DNA of 64,000 bases from Bog-473 sp963730785. GTDB lineage: Bacteria > Actinomycetota > Acidimicrobiia > Acidimicrobiales > RAAP-2. Below are positions 8,440 through 17,953 of the stretch, piece by piece. The stretch's first letter is position 1, and each line of letters begins with the position of its first letter. Where the stretch lies: NCBI GenBank assembly GCA_963730785.1, contig CAVSTF010000010.1:1-64000 (forward strand). The letters are read 5' to 3'. The position numbers were made by a program, and so were the translations under genes. A model generated the notes under the pieces. The model did no database searches and was not told the DNA's origin. It saw only the letters and a list, made by a program, of their open reading frames with translations.

Positions 8440-10798
8440 TCACTTGGCAATGACCGCCTTGGGTGACGTGACATCAAAGGGGCCGAGCGGCAGGGGCCGG
8501 TGGGAACCGCCATCGGCTTTCGACCAGTGCTCGACGTGCCAGCCTCGCCGGCGAGCGATGGCGGAGAGACGAGCTTCAGGATTGACGGCGACCGGAAATC
8601 CGACCGCCTCCAACATGGCCAGGTCACTGGCCGAGTCGGCGTAGGCGACTGATTCTTCGAGATCGAGTCCGTTGGCCTCGGCGTACTCAGCCAGCACGAG
8701 CGCACGAGCTTCGCCGATGGGGGGCAGGTTGGTGAGGTGTCCGGTCAGTCGACCGTTGCGTTCGCCCATTTGGGCGCACACGATGTCGTCGAACAGCGGC
8801 CGGACCGGCTCAATCACGAAGTCCAGCGCGCCGGTGATGAGCAAGGTGCGGTGCCCGAGCGCCCGGTGCGCACGCACGCGGGCGAATCCCTCGGGGAACG
8901 ACCGGGTGAGGAGCTGCTTATGGAACAGCTCCCAAGAATCGGCACGAAGTTGCGCGATCGGAGCGTCTTCGAAGCGGCGGTAGAAGGAGCGCAGGAAGTC
9001 GCCTCGGTCACGCCGATCCAGGGCTAGGAGAGCCGGCGCTTGACGCAAGAGGTCGGCGACGAATTTGGCTCGTCGGGCTGGGGGAAGGTGACGGCTGGCT
9101 AGCCAGGCGTAGGTGTCGACCACATTGGAAGCCATGAGCGTGTGTTCGAGGTCGAAGACCGCCAAGTGGCGGTCGGGAGAGAGGATGGCCTTGCGGGCTC
9201 GCTCCGGCCGCTTCTCGACCACCGATTTACCGGCCTTGGTGCGGACGCGGGTGTGCTCCAGCACCGAGGGCAGGTGAATGTTGTGCACGTAGTAGTCCCA
9301 GTCGATGACGCCGGGATCGAAGCAGAAGTTCTCGTGGTCATCCTCGTCAAAGGTGTCCCACAGCGTGATCAGTCGGTCCACCCGATAGCGAGCATCGGTC
9401 TCGGTATAGGCCCCGTAAAGCTCGACGTAGCCGAGGGCTCGCTTAGCCAGGGAGTGGCGGTCCTCAATGCGGGCCGCCAGTTCGGCTTGCTTGCCCCGAA
9501 CCGGCAGTGACGTGATCACCCGCTCGGCGATGGTCATGGCCTTGTCGGCCCGCCGAAGTTGGCGTTGGACCCGACCGCGACCCGGAAACGACCACTCGGG
9601 CACATTGATGGGTTGCCCTCGGTCGTCATAGAGGGGATTGCGACTGAAGAAGTCCTCAGTGAGTTCCACCAGTCGACCGTAGGCAAATGGGTTCCGAACG
9701 CCGGAGGCGACGTGGTACACGGTGGGAGGTCCGGATCCGGGCTGGTTCTCGGGTCCGTGGGCGGCCACGCCAAGGATGGCGGCGACCACCATGTCGACCG
9801 GTATGACGTCGATGATGCCCTCGGGCACCCCGGGAAACTCACGAAGCAGGCCGCGGGCATACGACACGATGATCGGCTCGGCCATGCGGAAGCCGCGGAT
9901 CCACCCCGGTCGAGGCTCGGAAAGCGCCGACTCAATGATCGAAGGTCGCACGAAGGTGATGGGCACCGTGTCGGCCCACTGCTGGACCAGGGCACGCTCG
10001 CCCATGGCCTTGGTGAATGGATAGGCGTCGGGCCAACCCAAGGAATGGGCTCGGGACGTACCCGCATCAACCAACTGGCTGGTCACCCACTCATCGCGCA
10101 TCTTTTCGGCCCGGCTTGCGATCAGATGTTCGCCGGCGCCGCCAATTTCGGAGCGTGCCTTCTTGGTGAAGCTGACCAATTTGTCGGATCGACGGGACTC
10201 AGCCTGAAGGTCATCGCGCAGGCGCCTGGCGGCCGATGACTTCGTCCCGCCAGTCCACATCGAGGGTGAAGCGATTCTCGGAGAGGAGCTCTTCCTTGGC
10301 TTCGCCCTGGTGGGTGCTGGCTACGTAGGCGGTCGAGACGGCGATCAGATGGGCGCCCGAGCCGGATGCGGCCACGGCTGCTCCTACCCGGGAAGGTCCG
10401 AGCAGGTTGATCTCGACCGCCTGCGTCAGCGGAGCGTCGAACGAGACGGTGGCTGCCGAATGGATCACGATGTCGGCGCTGGCCAGGGCCGCTCGACCTT
10501 CATCATTCAGACCGAGACCGTCCTGCCCGACATCGCCGGGAACTGCCTTGACCCGACGAGCGACCTCATCGGCGAACCCATCGCCCAGCTCCTGCCGCAA
10601 GCGGTCAAAGCAGTCATTCTTGATGACTTCGCGGGCCAGTCGGGCCGCCGCATCTGCTCGCCGGCCAGGGCGGACGAGCACGGTGATTTCGGCCTCTGGA
10701 ATGCAGCGCAGGATGCGTTCAACCAGCGCGGTGCCGAGGAATCCGGTGGCACCGGTGATGAAAAAACGCTTTCCTTGGAGGTCCCGGCCGATGGCCAC
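8440..10798 (-). CDS. Fatty acyl-CoA reductase-like SDR fused to HAD-IB hydrolase, one frameshift
   Basis: A bifunctional protein of about 785 residues. The amino half is an extended SDR of the male-sterility/acyl-CoA reductase type (NAD_binding_4): FFITGATGFLGTALVERIL, VRPGRRADAAARL, DIVIHSAATVSFDAPL, AVSTAYV, then YPFTKAMGE with the catalytic Tyr and Lys, and TFVRPSIIES. The carboxy part is a HAD-IB phosphatase-like domain: VFDLEHTLMASN, in which the second Asp of DxD is Glu; TLLITGALDFVIEPV; and AYADSASDLAMLEAVG. The frame changes once near 10230. Acyl-CoA reductase/HAD fusions occur in actinobacteria. First gene of the leftward operon; it probably supplies fatty aldehyde or alcohol. The HAD part may cleave a phospholipid head group or be only structural. 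Confidence 0.85.
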
Positions 10799-10831
10799 CG
10801 GGAATGTTTAGCATCCGATCGCAAATCTGTC

Positions 10832-10843
10832 TACCATTTGGTA
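10832..10843. promoter_or_regulatory. Palindrome between divergent acyl-CoA reductase and TetR genes
   Basis: TACCA-TT-TGGTA, a perfect inverted repeat with two-base centre, lies in the 46-bp gap between the start of the leftward reductase operon (10798) and the rightward TetR gene (10845). The position, one base upstream of the TetR start codon, fits an operator through which the TetR protein controls itself and the lipid operon. The arms are shorter than many TetR sites, so the true operator may extend further. Confidence 0.5.
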
Positions 10844-10844
10844 A

Positions 10845-11453
10845 GTGCCAGCTGAGCGAGTGGATGGAGAGAGCACCCGTGATCGCATTTTGCGTGCCGC
10901 GCTGGCCTCTTTTGCCAGCCCAGGGTACGAAGCCACCTCCCTTGATGCCCTGGCCAAGGGGCTTGAGCTGACCAAACAGAGCATCCTCTACTGGTTCCCC
11001 TCCAAGGAGGCGATCCTGGAAGCGGTTATCGCCAAGAGCGCAGAAGACCTCTCTAATGCGCTGGAGTCGGCACTGAGCCAAGCGGGCGCCAGTTGGGACC
11101 GAGTCGATGCCGTGGTTCGTTCGGTCTTTCGTTTGGCGGCGCGACAGCCGGAACTGCTGGGGCTGCTGCGAGAGGTGTCTCGTTTGGGTCCGCCGGCGGC
11201 GACCCAGATGACGCTGGCGCTCGAACCGCTCGTCCGCCGCGCTTCGGCATTCTTGGAGGCGGAAATGGAAGCTGGCTCCATGCGACGTCACGACCCCAGG
11301 TTGTTGTTGCTGGCGATTTACTCCACGGTGATCGGGATGGTGACCGAGGTCGAAGTGATGCGGGCGCTGGGGGAGGAGCCGACGGCTCGGTCGCTGGTGC
11401 GGCGCCGCACCGACGTCTTGGCCCTGCTGCGCTCAGCCTTGGTGATCGAATAG
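10845..11453 (+). CDS. TetR family transcriptional regulator
   Basis: A 202-residue one-component regulator. The amino-terminal TetR DNA-binding domain runs from TRDRILRAALASFASPGYEATSLDALAKG to LTKQSILYWFPSKEAILEAVI (residues about 10-62), with the recognition helix at TKQSILYWF. The rest is helical and ligand-binding, rich in Leu and Ala, and resembles no ligand class I can name. GTG start at 10845 next to a palindrome. It is divergent from the acyl-CoA reductase/dehydrogenase/LarA/PlsC operon, which it probably represses, perhaps relieved by an acyl-CoA or alcohol. The frame is intact. Confidence 0.9.
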   Translation: MPAERVDGESTRDRILRAALASFASPGYEATSLDALAKGLELTKQSILYWFPSKEAILEAVIAKSAEDLSNALESALSQAGASWDRVDAVVRSVFRLAARQPELLGLLREVSRLGPPAATQMTLALEPLVRRASAFLEAEMEAGSMRRHDPRLLLLAIYSTVIGMVTEVEVMRALGEEPTARSLVRRRTDVLALLRSALVIE

Positions 11454-11459
11454 CGCCAG

Positions 11460-12134
11460 CTATTCGACGGGCTTGGTCACCTTGCGGCGAGGGGCGGCCT
11501 TAGGCGTGTAGCGCTTGCTGGCCGAGGGGGGCTTGGGGGCATTCGGCTTGCTCGACGCAGCTGCTGCTTTTCGTTTTTGCTTGGGAGGTCGAGTTGCTGC
11601 CACCCGGGCGACCCCACGTGCGTTGGCCGTGCCGTAACGCTGGAGCCGGTATGCCCGCAGGAGCAGCCAACCGCCCAGCACGATGAAGGCAAAACCAACC
11701 GGTGCGGAAAATTCGGTGATCGCAAAGCCGCTGATCATGATGCTGAAGACCACCAGCGTCCGCTTGCGCTTCCAGAGGCCAAAGAATCCGACGGCGCAAA
11801 AGAAGAGGACGGCGCCGTAGACAAGCAGCCACGAATCGGAGAGAGGCACCAACTTGGTGTGCCCATGGACCTTCACCGAGTGGGTGGGGTGCTTCACGGC
11901 CAGGTAATAGGTCAGGAAACCGCCGATGACGGTGGCCAAGACCAGGCCAGCCTTGGACCACTTGACTTCATTGGCGTCCAGCCCGGACATGGCGGCTCGG
12001 CGCTCGGTGGGTGTCATGGCCTGCGCCGCTTCAGCGGCCGCCTTTGCCTTGGGCAGGGCTGACTGAGAAAAGGAGTCTGAAATGCGCTGACTGAGTCTTC
12101 TTGGCTTTTCGCCATCACCATTTAAGAGGGACAT
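11460..12134 (-). CDS. Small integral membrane protein of unknown function
   Basis: About 224 residues when started at the ATG 12134 (MSLLNGDGEKPRRL); an earlier in-frame start at 12239 would run back under the divergent P450 start and is less likely. The amino third is cytoplasmic-looking and charged, followed by about four hydrophobic segments (VLATVIGGFLTYYLAV; WLLVYGAVLFFCAVGFFGLW; VVFSIMISGFAITEF; VGFAFIVLGGWLLL), and a long Lys/Pro/Ala-rich tail. I recognise no family. It overlaps nothing, lies tail to tail with the TetR gene and is divergent from the P450. The basic tail suggests nucleic-acid or membrane-surface contact, which is inference only. Confidence 0.72.
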   Translation of the reverse strand: MSLLNGDGEKPRRLSQRISDSFSQSALPKAKAAAEAAQAMTPTERRAAMSGLDANEVKWSKAGLVLATVIGGFLTYYLAVKHPTHSVKVHGHTKLVPLSDSWLLVYGAVLFFCAVGFFGLWKRKRTLVVFSIMISGFAITEFSAPVGFAFIVLGGWLLLRAYRLQRYGTANARGVARVAATRPPKQKRKAAAASSKPNAPKPPSASKRYTPKAAPRRKVTKPVE

Positions 12135-12211
12135 GACCTTGTTCAGGGTAGTTGCCGCCACGACGGGTCGGGAATCGCGGCCGATCTGCGGTGATGCCAA
12201 GCTAAAGCCGG

Positions 12212-13514
12212 ATGCCTGACTCCCTGCCCACAATCTCACCCATGCCGCCCTTAGTCAGCGGCCCCCTACCCTGGGTCGGCGGGGGATTGGGACTACTTAG
12301 GGATCCAACTGGCTTCATGGTTCGTCAGCGGGAGCGGCACGGTGACACCTTCGTACTGGATGCTTTTGGGCATCGCCTGTTTTGTGTGTTCTCTGATGCA
12401 GGCATCAAAGCCCTCTATGCCCAGCCGGAGGAAGAGGCCAGCTTCGGCATGGCTACCTACACCCTGATCAAGGCCAAGGTGCCGATTGAACTATTGCTGG
12501 GACGTCGCAACCATCCGAAGTCACTCTTCGGCAATGCCAAGGTCGAGACGTACTTGGACAATCTGCATACTGCGGTGGACCAGGAAATCTCGCGATTGGG
12601 CACTTCGGGGACGTTCGAGGTATTCAGCGAAATGCGACGCTTGGGTCATCGACTTGGACTCGCTTCATGGGGCGGCGCAGAGGCCGCTTCGCCCGAGAAC
12701 ATCGAGCGCCTCATTCCGCTCTTCGACGCGCTCGACAGTTCCGAGTCATTTGTCCGTCCCGATCGCAACCTGGTCACGTGGGCCACGAAGAAACGTGCCG
12801 AACGACAGGCAATGGCAGGCATTGAAGCGATTCTCGGAGATATCTTCACCGCCCGGCAAGCTCATCCACCGGTTGGTGATTTCCTCGATCAGATCTATGA
12901 GTCATATGCCGATCTTCCGCTCGAGGAGCGCATGCGAGATGCCGCACGCGACGTGATTGTGATTCACATGGGATCACAATCCAATCTCTATGCCGCGCTG
13001 GCATGGACATTCATCAATCTCCTTGCTGCACCCGGACCTCTTGGCACAGGTGCGAGCAGGTGATGATGCATTGCTGGAACAGTGCGCCAACGAATCGATA
13101 CGTATGGCTCAGCGCTCCATCACCATGCGACAAGTACTCCGCACCATTGAAGTCGACGCCGGCGATGCCACATATGTGCTGAAACCGGGGACACTGCTCA
13201 CCACCATGTTGTCGGTGACCAACATGACTGCTGCACCCGGCCTGAGCGACTTTGATCCGCAGCACTACGAAGGTCGCAAACTCTCCCCTTCGGTGCCCCT
13301 TCCGACCAAGGAAGTGGTGAGCACCTTCGGCCACGGCACGCACTCATGCCCGGCGGCCCGATTCTCCATATCGGCCATCCGAGTCTCTATTCGGATGTTG
13401 CTGGAGACGTACGACTTCGTCCCCCGATTCTCCGACGCACAACCTCGGGTGCGACAGATTGGTGGGGTCGCTCGGGCGTCGAAACCCTGTCGAGTCGCCT
13501 ACACCGCACATTGA
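12212..13514 (+). CDS. Cytochrome P450, one frameshift
   Basis: A haem-thiolate monooxygenase of about 430 residues with an amino end like the CYP51/CYP7 branch (PPLVSGPLPWVGGGLGLLRDPTGFM, RQRERHGDTFVLDAFGHR). The I helix is VIVIHMGSQSNLYAALAW; after a frame break near 13025 come LHPDLLAQVRAGDD, the K-helix ExxR in ANESIRM, and the haem loop FGHGTHSCPAARFS. The usual Gly two after the Cys ligand is Ala here. The break falls between the I helix and the adjoining segment and probably reflects an indel. No ferredoxin partner is nearby. Candidate substrates are sterols, fatty acids or terpenoids. Confidence 0.85.
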
Positions 13515-13680
13515 GCCTGGCGTTCATCCTTCACTTTCTGAACGGCTTCAGGCAAATGGCTTCTCAGAGTCCCAATCTTGGGTCCTGTAGAGCCCACTGA
13601 CGAAATGGCTATACGCTGCTTGTTCGCGATGCGACCCTGACGGGTCACACTGCGAGCAGTGCGTGTTGTAGAGGACATGC

Positions 13681-13754
13681 GGGCGCTTAGCTCAGCTGGT
13701 TAGAGCGCAGCCTTCACACGGCTGAGGTCGGAGGTTCGAGTCCTCTAGCGCCCA
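13681..13754 (+). tRNA. tRNA-Val (anticodon CAC)
   Basis: A complete cloverleaf can be folded by eye: acceptor GGGCGCT pairs with AGCGCCC; D stem GCTC/GAGC; anticodon stem CAGCC/GGCTG around loop TTCACAC, giving anticodon CAC (codon GTG, Val); T stem GGAGG/CCTCT with loop TTCGAGT; discriminator A. CCA is not encoded. Its 3' half is a classic integration target, and a tyrosine recombinase stub lies 40 bases downstream. Confidence 0.97.
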
Positions 13755-13793
13755 CTCTCACGCCCACGCTGTTCCCCTGGTCAGAGGCTATTT

Positions 13794-13945
13794 TCAGACC
13801 GCCTTCGGAACCGCCACCAACTTTTTGGGCATGTTTTGGGCCTGGGATTTTGAGCGAGGTGCCGCAGCGATGAGCGCATCAAGGCGGTCAGCGACGTCGG
13901 GGTCGGCCTCTGGAATCAGGTGGCCGTAGCGAAGTTCGAGTTCTG
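13794..13945 (-). pseudogene. Carboxy-terminal remnant of a tyrosine recombinase/integrase
   Basis: On the minus strand, ELRYGHLIPEADPDVADRLD followed by about 30 residues to the stop at 13794 matches the last segment of phage-type tyrosine recombinases, including the RYGHL that carries the nucleophilic Tyr. Upstream codons (beyond about 13945) no longer look like an integrase, and the sequence merges with the leader of the rightward cellulase gene. So only about 50 residues remain. Its location just 3' of tRNA-Val supports an old integration event. The short length leaves some doubt. Confidence 0.6.
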
Positions 13946-13975
13946 GAGTTGAATAGGAACGAAGGGAGGTACACG

Positions 13976-15954
13976 TTGACGCCTTTGAAATGTTTGAACA
14001 AATGCTTTCTGATGATTTCACTAACGTCACTAGGAGTAGTGATGAGCTTTTCCGCATCAGACGGCACAGCTGGGGCGGTCTCATCCTTCTCGATATCAGT
14101 GGTTGGAGATCATCTAGTCAACGAAAATGGGCAAGTCGTTCATCTTGTCGGCGTGAATGTGCAGAGTACCGAGTACGACTGTGAGCAGGGACCGAAATAT
14201 TCCATCTATCGCAGAGTGCTGCAGGTGCTGCATCTCTCGCGAAAGAAGTTTCAGGGCTGGGGGAAATGCCGTTCGTATTCCGCTAAATGAAGATTGTTGG
14301 CTCGGCATAAATGGACTGCCGAAGAGTGGCTCAAGTCTTGGGTACCAGGAGAGCATCGAGACTGAAGTGAGAGCGCTCAATGGCGAAGGCATCTTTGCCA
14401 TTCTTGATCTGGCCTGGACAGCGCCTGGGTCGATTGTTGCCGATGACCGCTGTCCGATGCCTGATAATCACTCTGCAGCACTCTGGATTTCAGTCGCGAG
14501 CAACGTTTAAGAATAATCCGGCCGTCCTGTTCGACGCCTTCAACGAACCGTACTCGCCATCAACACATGGGACCGGCTCTACCGACTCGGTTGGCTGGTC
14601 TTGCTGGAAGAACGGAGGGTGCATCGTTCCGTCTGCTGCGGCCGACTTAAAGCTTCGAGCTGATACGCAGACATATGTGGCTGTTGGAATGCAGTCACTC
14701 GTGACAGCTATTCGTGACGCGGGCGCCACTGAACCGATCATGCCGGGGGTGGGCGAGATATGCCAACGACCTCAGTGGATGGCTCGCCAACGAACCAGTT
14801 GATAGCCAGCACCAACTCGTAGCGTCCTTCCACAACTATTACGGCGAGCGTTGCGTACCGTCAACTGTTGGAAAGAGGTGATCGCCCCGATTGCCAATTC
14901 AGTTCCTGTGGTGACTGGAGAGTTTGATCAAGGGTACGACTGTCAGGATTCTCCCGATGGTCCGTCAGATCTTGTGGACTTCGACAACACTTATATGAAT
15001 TGGGCGGATGCACACGGAATTAGCTATCTGGCTTGGGGATGGACGATACCGGGAATGCTCAATCCAACTGATACGCCATGCAGGGACTTCCCCTATGGCG
15101 GACAACAGTCATTCCGGCTCTTTGGTTCTTTTGGCGAGCCCTTAGCCCCCGACCGGCGTAAACCTCAAGACTCACTTGCAACGGTTGGCCGGCGACGCGG
15201 GGATATGACTTGGTTGCTTCGGATGGTGGAGTATTCACATTTGGGGACGCCAGTTTTTACGGTTCCGCTGGCAACCTCAGATTGGCCAAGCCCATTGTTG
15301 GCATGGCCGCCACTCCTGATGGAAAGGGGGTATTGGCTGGTTGCTTCTGATGGTGGAGTATTCACATTTGGAGACGCCAGTTTCTGCGGTTCCGCTGGCA
15401 ACCTCCTATTGGCCAAGCCCATTGTTGGCATGGCCGCCACTCCTGATGGCAGGGGTACTGGTTGCTTTCGTCCGACGGTGGAATTTTCCGGTGTCGGTGA
15501 TGCTGATTTCTATGGTTCTGCCGGTTCAAAAAAGTTGCAAAGTCCTGTAGTCAGCATGGCTGCAACGCTGGACGGCAAAGGGTATTGGATGGTCGCGTCC
15601 GACGGCAGCGTGATTAGTTTCGGTGATGCTGAAAACTACGGTTCCGCTGGCAACCTCAGATTGGCCAAGCCCATTGTTGGCATGGCGGCCACTCCTGGTG
15701 GCAACGGTTATTGGTTAACTGCTTCCGACGGTGGAGTCTTCTCATTCGGAGGAGCTGAGTACTACGGCTCTATTGGGCAATATCCGATTGCGCAAACCGG
15801 TGGTTGGCGTCACTTCAACGTTCCTCAATGGAGGATATTGGTTGGTGGCATCTGATGGTGGCACATTCGCGGAAGGAGTCCTGCTGAATATCTCGGTTCA
15901 ACAGGCGGCCTGTCGCTCAAGAGTCCGATTGTGGGCATGGCAACGATTCATTGA
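13976..15954 (+). CDS. Secreted GH5-type cellulase with propeller-repeat tail, multiply frameshifted
   Basis: A TTG start at 13976 with GGGAGG seven bases before it opens a signal-peptide-like segment (MTPLKCLNKCFLMISLTSLG). The catalytic part has GH5 marks: VNENGQVVHLVGVNVQSTEY, GNAVRIPLNEDCWLGING, LDLAWTAPG, AVLFDAFNEPYSP (acid/base Glu in NEP) and VPVVTGEFDQGYDC (nucleophile Glu). It is followed by 42-residue repeats GYWLVASDGG...FGDA...GSAGNL...KPIVGMAATPDGK, ending at 15954. The frame changes about eight times (for example near 14250, 14460, 14790, 15200, 15318, 15800, 15880); at 15318 a single extra G in a G run accounts for it. The function inferred is cellulose or beta-glucan hydrolysis outside the cell. 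A decayed island gene is the alternative. Confidence 0.75.
15205..15954 (+). repeat. Tandem 126-bp (42-residue) propeller repeats within the cellulase gene
   Basis: About six tandem copies encode GYWLVASDGG-VFTFGDA-FYGSAGN-LAKPIVGMAATPDG. The first two copies are nearly identical in DNA and start 126 bases apart (TTGCTTC(G/T)GATGGTGGAG at about 15215 and 15341). Later copies diverge. The pattern fits blades of a secreted beta-propeller or a cell-surface/carbohydrate-binding module. Confidence 0.8.
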
Positions 15955-16025
15955 CTTTCGGTCAATCATCGGATCGGAGAACTGCCAAGGCCCCGGCGTG
16001 ACTTGTTCGACAGCTGTTTCTTGGT

Positions 16026-16422
16026 TTGGTCATCGCGGGAGCTTTGCTGGGCATGAGCGACATTCTCGTCAGTGGCTCTGCCGAAGGAGCAGGAACTGCA
16101 AAGGCGACAGTAACAAATGGGCGAGCGACGAACTCCTTTGTGGGAGAGCCGTGTCGCTTCGTTCATTCGAACTTTAGGTTGGCTATCGACGACAACCAGA
16201 TCCTCAGTTGCCTGAGCATTAGCGGCACCGTGCATGATGGTCGATTCGAGGATGCTCAAGTTTCTATGCAAATTGGACAAGCGTATTGCGTTGTCACGCG
16301 GGAACTCTGGACGTGGAACACCGATGGGATTGGACTTGGTTGTCCTTGGAGTGCTCAAGAAGGAGAAGTTGACTGGCACATTCACCTGTATTGCCCGATG
16401 CCTGCTGGCCTATTTACGTTGA
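16026..16422 (+). CDS. Putative secreted Cys-containing protein of unknown function
   Basis: A reading frame with a hydrophobic amino end (LFLGLVIAGALLGMSDILVSGSAEG, spread over 15-16 hydrophobic residues) then a beta-rich stretch with paired cysteines (EPCRFVHSNF, ILSCLSISGTV, GQAYCVV). The first usable codon in frame is TTG 16026, but GTG 15998 with a one-base indel in the following T run would give a better signal peptide. The end is uncertain: this frame runs to 16586 inside the convergent epimerase gene, whereas a neighbouring frame stops at 16422. I place the end there. No family is recognised. Its location between the cellulase and the epimerase makes it part of the presumed island. 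Confidence 0.45.
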
Positions 16423-17783
16423 CTCTCCGCCGTATGAAGAGAAGGCACAACGGATCGGCCCAGCTGATGGCGAAGGCAGCCTTCCAAATCGGGCTGGCGG
16501 AAGTTGAAGCCAGCAGCTTGCAGCGCCTCCGGCATCACTCTTTGACTGGCCAGGGCCAACTCTTTCGCCCCTTCCTTGCCGAGTAGGAGCTGAGGTCCGA
16601 GGGCCGGAGTCGGCAGGAGCGCTGGGCGTCTCAGCACGTGAGCCAGAGTCGAGGCGTAGTCACGGTTGCGAACGGGATTTGGAGCTACCGCATTGACCGG
16701 ACCGCTCATCGAACTGTCGGCGAGCGCCCGGTAGTAGATGTCGGTGATGTCATCGAGGTCGATCCACGAGAACCACTGATCGCCACTTCCCAGTCGTCCG
16801 CCCAGGCCGGCGGCGAAGAGCGGTCGCATGAGCTTGAGCACGCCGCCGCGGGGTGACTGCACAATGCCGGTGCGGATATTCACGACCCGAATGCCCGCTT
16901 CTTGAGCAGGATCGGCGGCCGCTTCCCAGTCGGCGACCAGTTCGGCCAGAAAGCCCTCGCCGCGTGGAGAATCTTCAGTGAGTACCTGATCGGTGCCGTC
17001 AGGGCCGTAGTAGCCGATGGCCGAGGCGACGACAAAGACGGATGGTCCGTTGGATGCGTTTGCGATGAGTTCGGCCAGCTTGCGGGTGGGACCGACGCGG
17101 CTATTTCGGATCTCTTGTCGGTGCGATTCGGTAAATCGGCCACCGATGGGCGCACCGGCGAGGTGAATGACGGCATCAGCACCCTCGATGATGCTGGGGT
17201 CTGGTTGCTCGGGATCCCAGGAGAATTCCTCGGGTGATGTTGGTGTTCCCCGGACGAGGCGTCGGACCTGATGGCCGCCGGTAGTGAGGAGTGCGCAGAG
17301 TGCTCGACCCACCAGTCCGGTCGAGCCGGTGACGGCGATGGTGAGTGGCCAATCGCCGTGAGATTCCATCAAGCGCGCCTTCATTTCGGCATGCACGGCG
17401 AGATCGTCGGCGAGGACGTCGTGTCGGTAGTGAAACATCTGGCGGAGCAATCGGGCCGGGACCGGCGTGTCGACCGTGTCGGTCACCCGGGTGTGGGTGT
17501 CATCTTCGGCGCTGAAGGAGTGGGTATGGCGCCAATGGAGGGGAAGTGACGTGAGCGAATCGACGAAGGAATGGGGTGGGTCGTAGCCGCTGTGCTGGGC
17601 TACCCAGTTGATCCCACCAGGCATTCTCAGGATCGCCTGCCCATTTTGGAGCGAGGACGCTTCGGCCTTGATGCGTATGGGCGACCAGGGAGGCGTCAAT
17701 CTCACGATCGCTCCTGGACGTTCATGCCAGGCGAAGGTGTCGGCCAGGGGCGCATTGACCACGCTTGAGTAGCTAAGGCCCAT
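16410..17783 (-). CDS. TIGR01777 family SDR epimerase with amino-terminal SRPBCC domain
   Basis: A 457-residue two-domain protein. Residues 1-140 resemble a START/SRPBCC lipid-pocket domain (SSVVNAPLADTFAWHERPGAIVRLTPPW). From about 146 an NAD-binding epimerase of the YfcH/TIGR01777 type follows: IAVTGSTGLVGRALCALL, ADAVIHLAGAPIGGRFTESHR, SRVGPTRKLAELI, SAIGYYGPDG and VVNIRTGIVQSPRGGVLKLM, then the DUF1731 carboxy end (GAKELALASQRVMPEALQAAGF). The two-domain form is common in actinobacteria. The physiological substrate is unknown for the family. The frame is intact. It is divergent from the ABC importer genes. Confidence 0.9.
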   Translation of the reverse strand: MGLSYSSVVNAPLADTFAWHERPGAIVRLTPPWSPIRIKAEASSLQNGQAILRMPGGINWVAQHSGYDPPHSFVDSLTSLPLHWRHTHSFSAEDDTHTRVTDTVDTPVPARLLRQMFHYRHDVLADDLAVHAEMKARLMESHGDWPLTIAVTGSTGLVGRALCALLTTGGHQVRRLVRGTPTSPEEFSWDPEQPDPSIIEGADAVIHLAGAPIGGRFTESHRQEIRNSRVGPTRKLAELIANASNGPSVFVVASAIGYYGPDGTDQVLTEDSPRGEGFLAELVADWEAAADPAQEAGIRVVNIRTGIVQSPRGGVLKLMRPLFAAGLGGRLGSGDQWFSWIDLDDITDIYYRALADSSMSGPVNAVAPNPVRNRDYASTLAHVLRRPALLPTPALGPQLLLGKEGAKELALASQRVMPEALQAAGFNFRQPDLEGCLRHQLGRSVVPSLHTAESQRK

Positions 17784-17953
17784 TACTGCCCACGTGCTCG
17801 GTCTCGTTCCACCAGGTCAGATTCGGTGCCCAGAGGCAGGGGAGATGTTTCAAGACCATTAAGTCGAGCATAAAGGCGGGTCGCCAATGTCACCCTGGGG
17901 ACACCTTCATGGCACACTTGGGCCACATTCAAAGCGGAACCGGAGGCTGGCCG

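Noticed and set aside
13600..13680. Small hairpins (GACCC/GGGTC; CACTGC/GCAGTG) just before tRNA-Val
   Set aside because: They do not end in a T-tract and are too short to call an RNA or a terminator; likely ordinary promoter-region symmetry.
16422..16586. Extension of the unknown secreted protein to 16586
   Set aside because: It would run 176 bases inside the intact epimerase gene; an indel is more likely.
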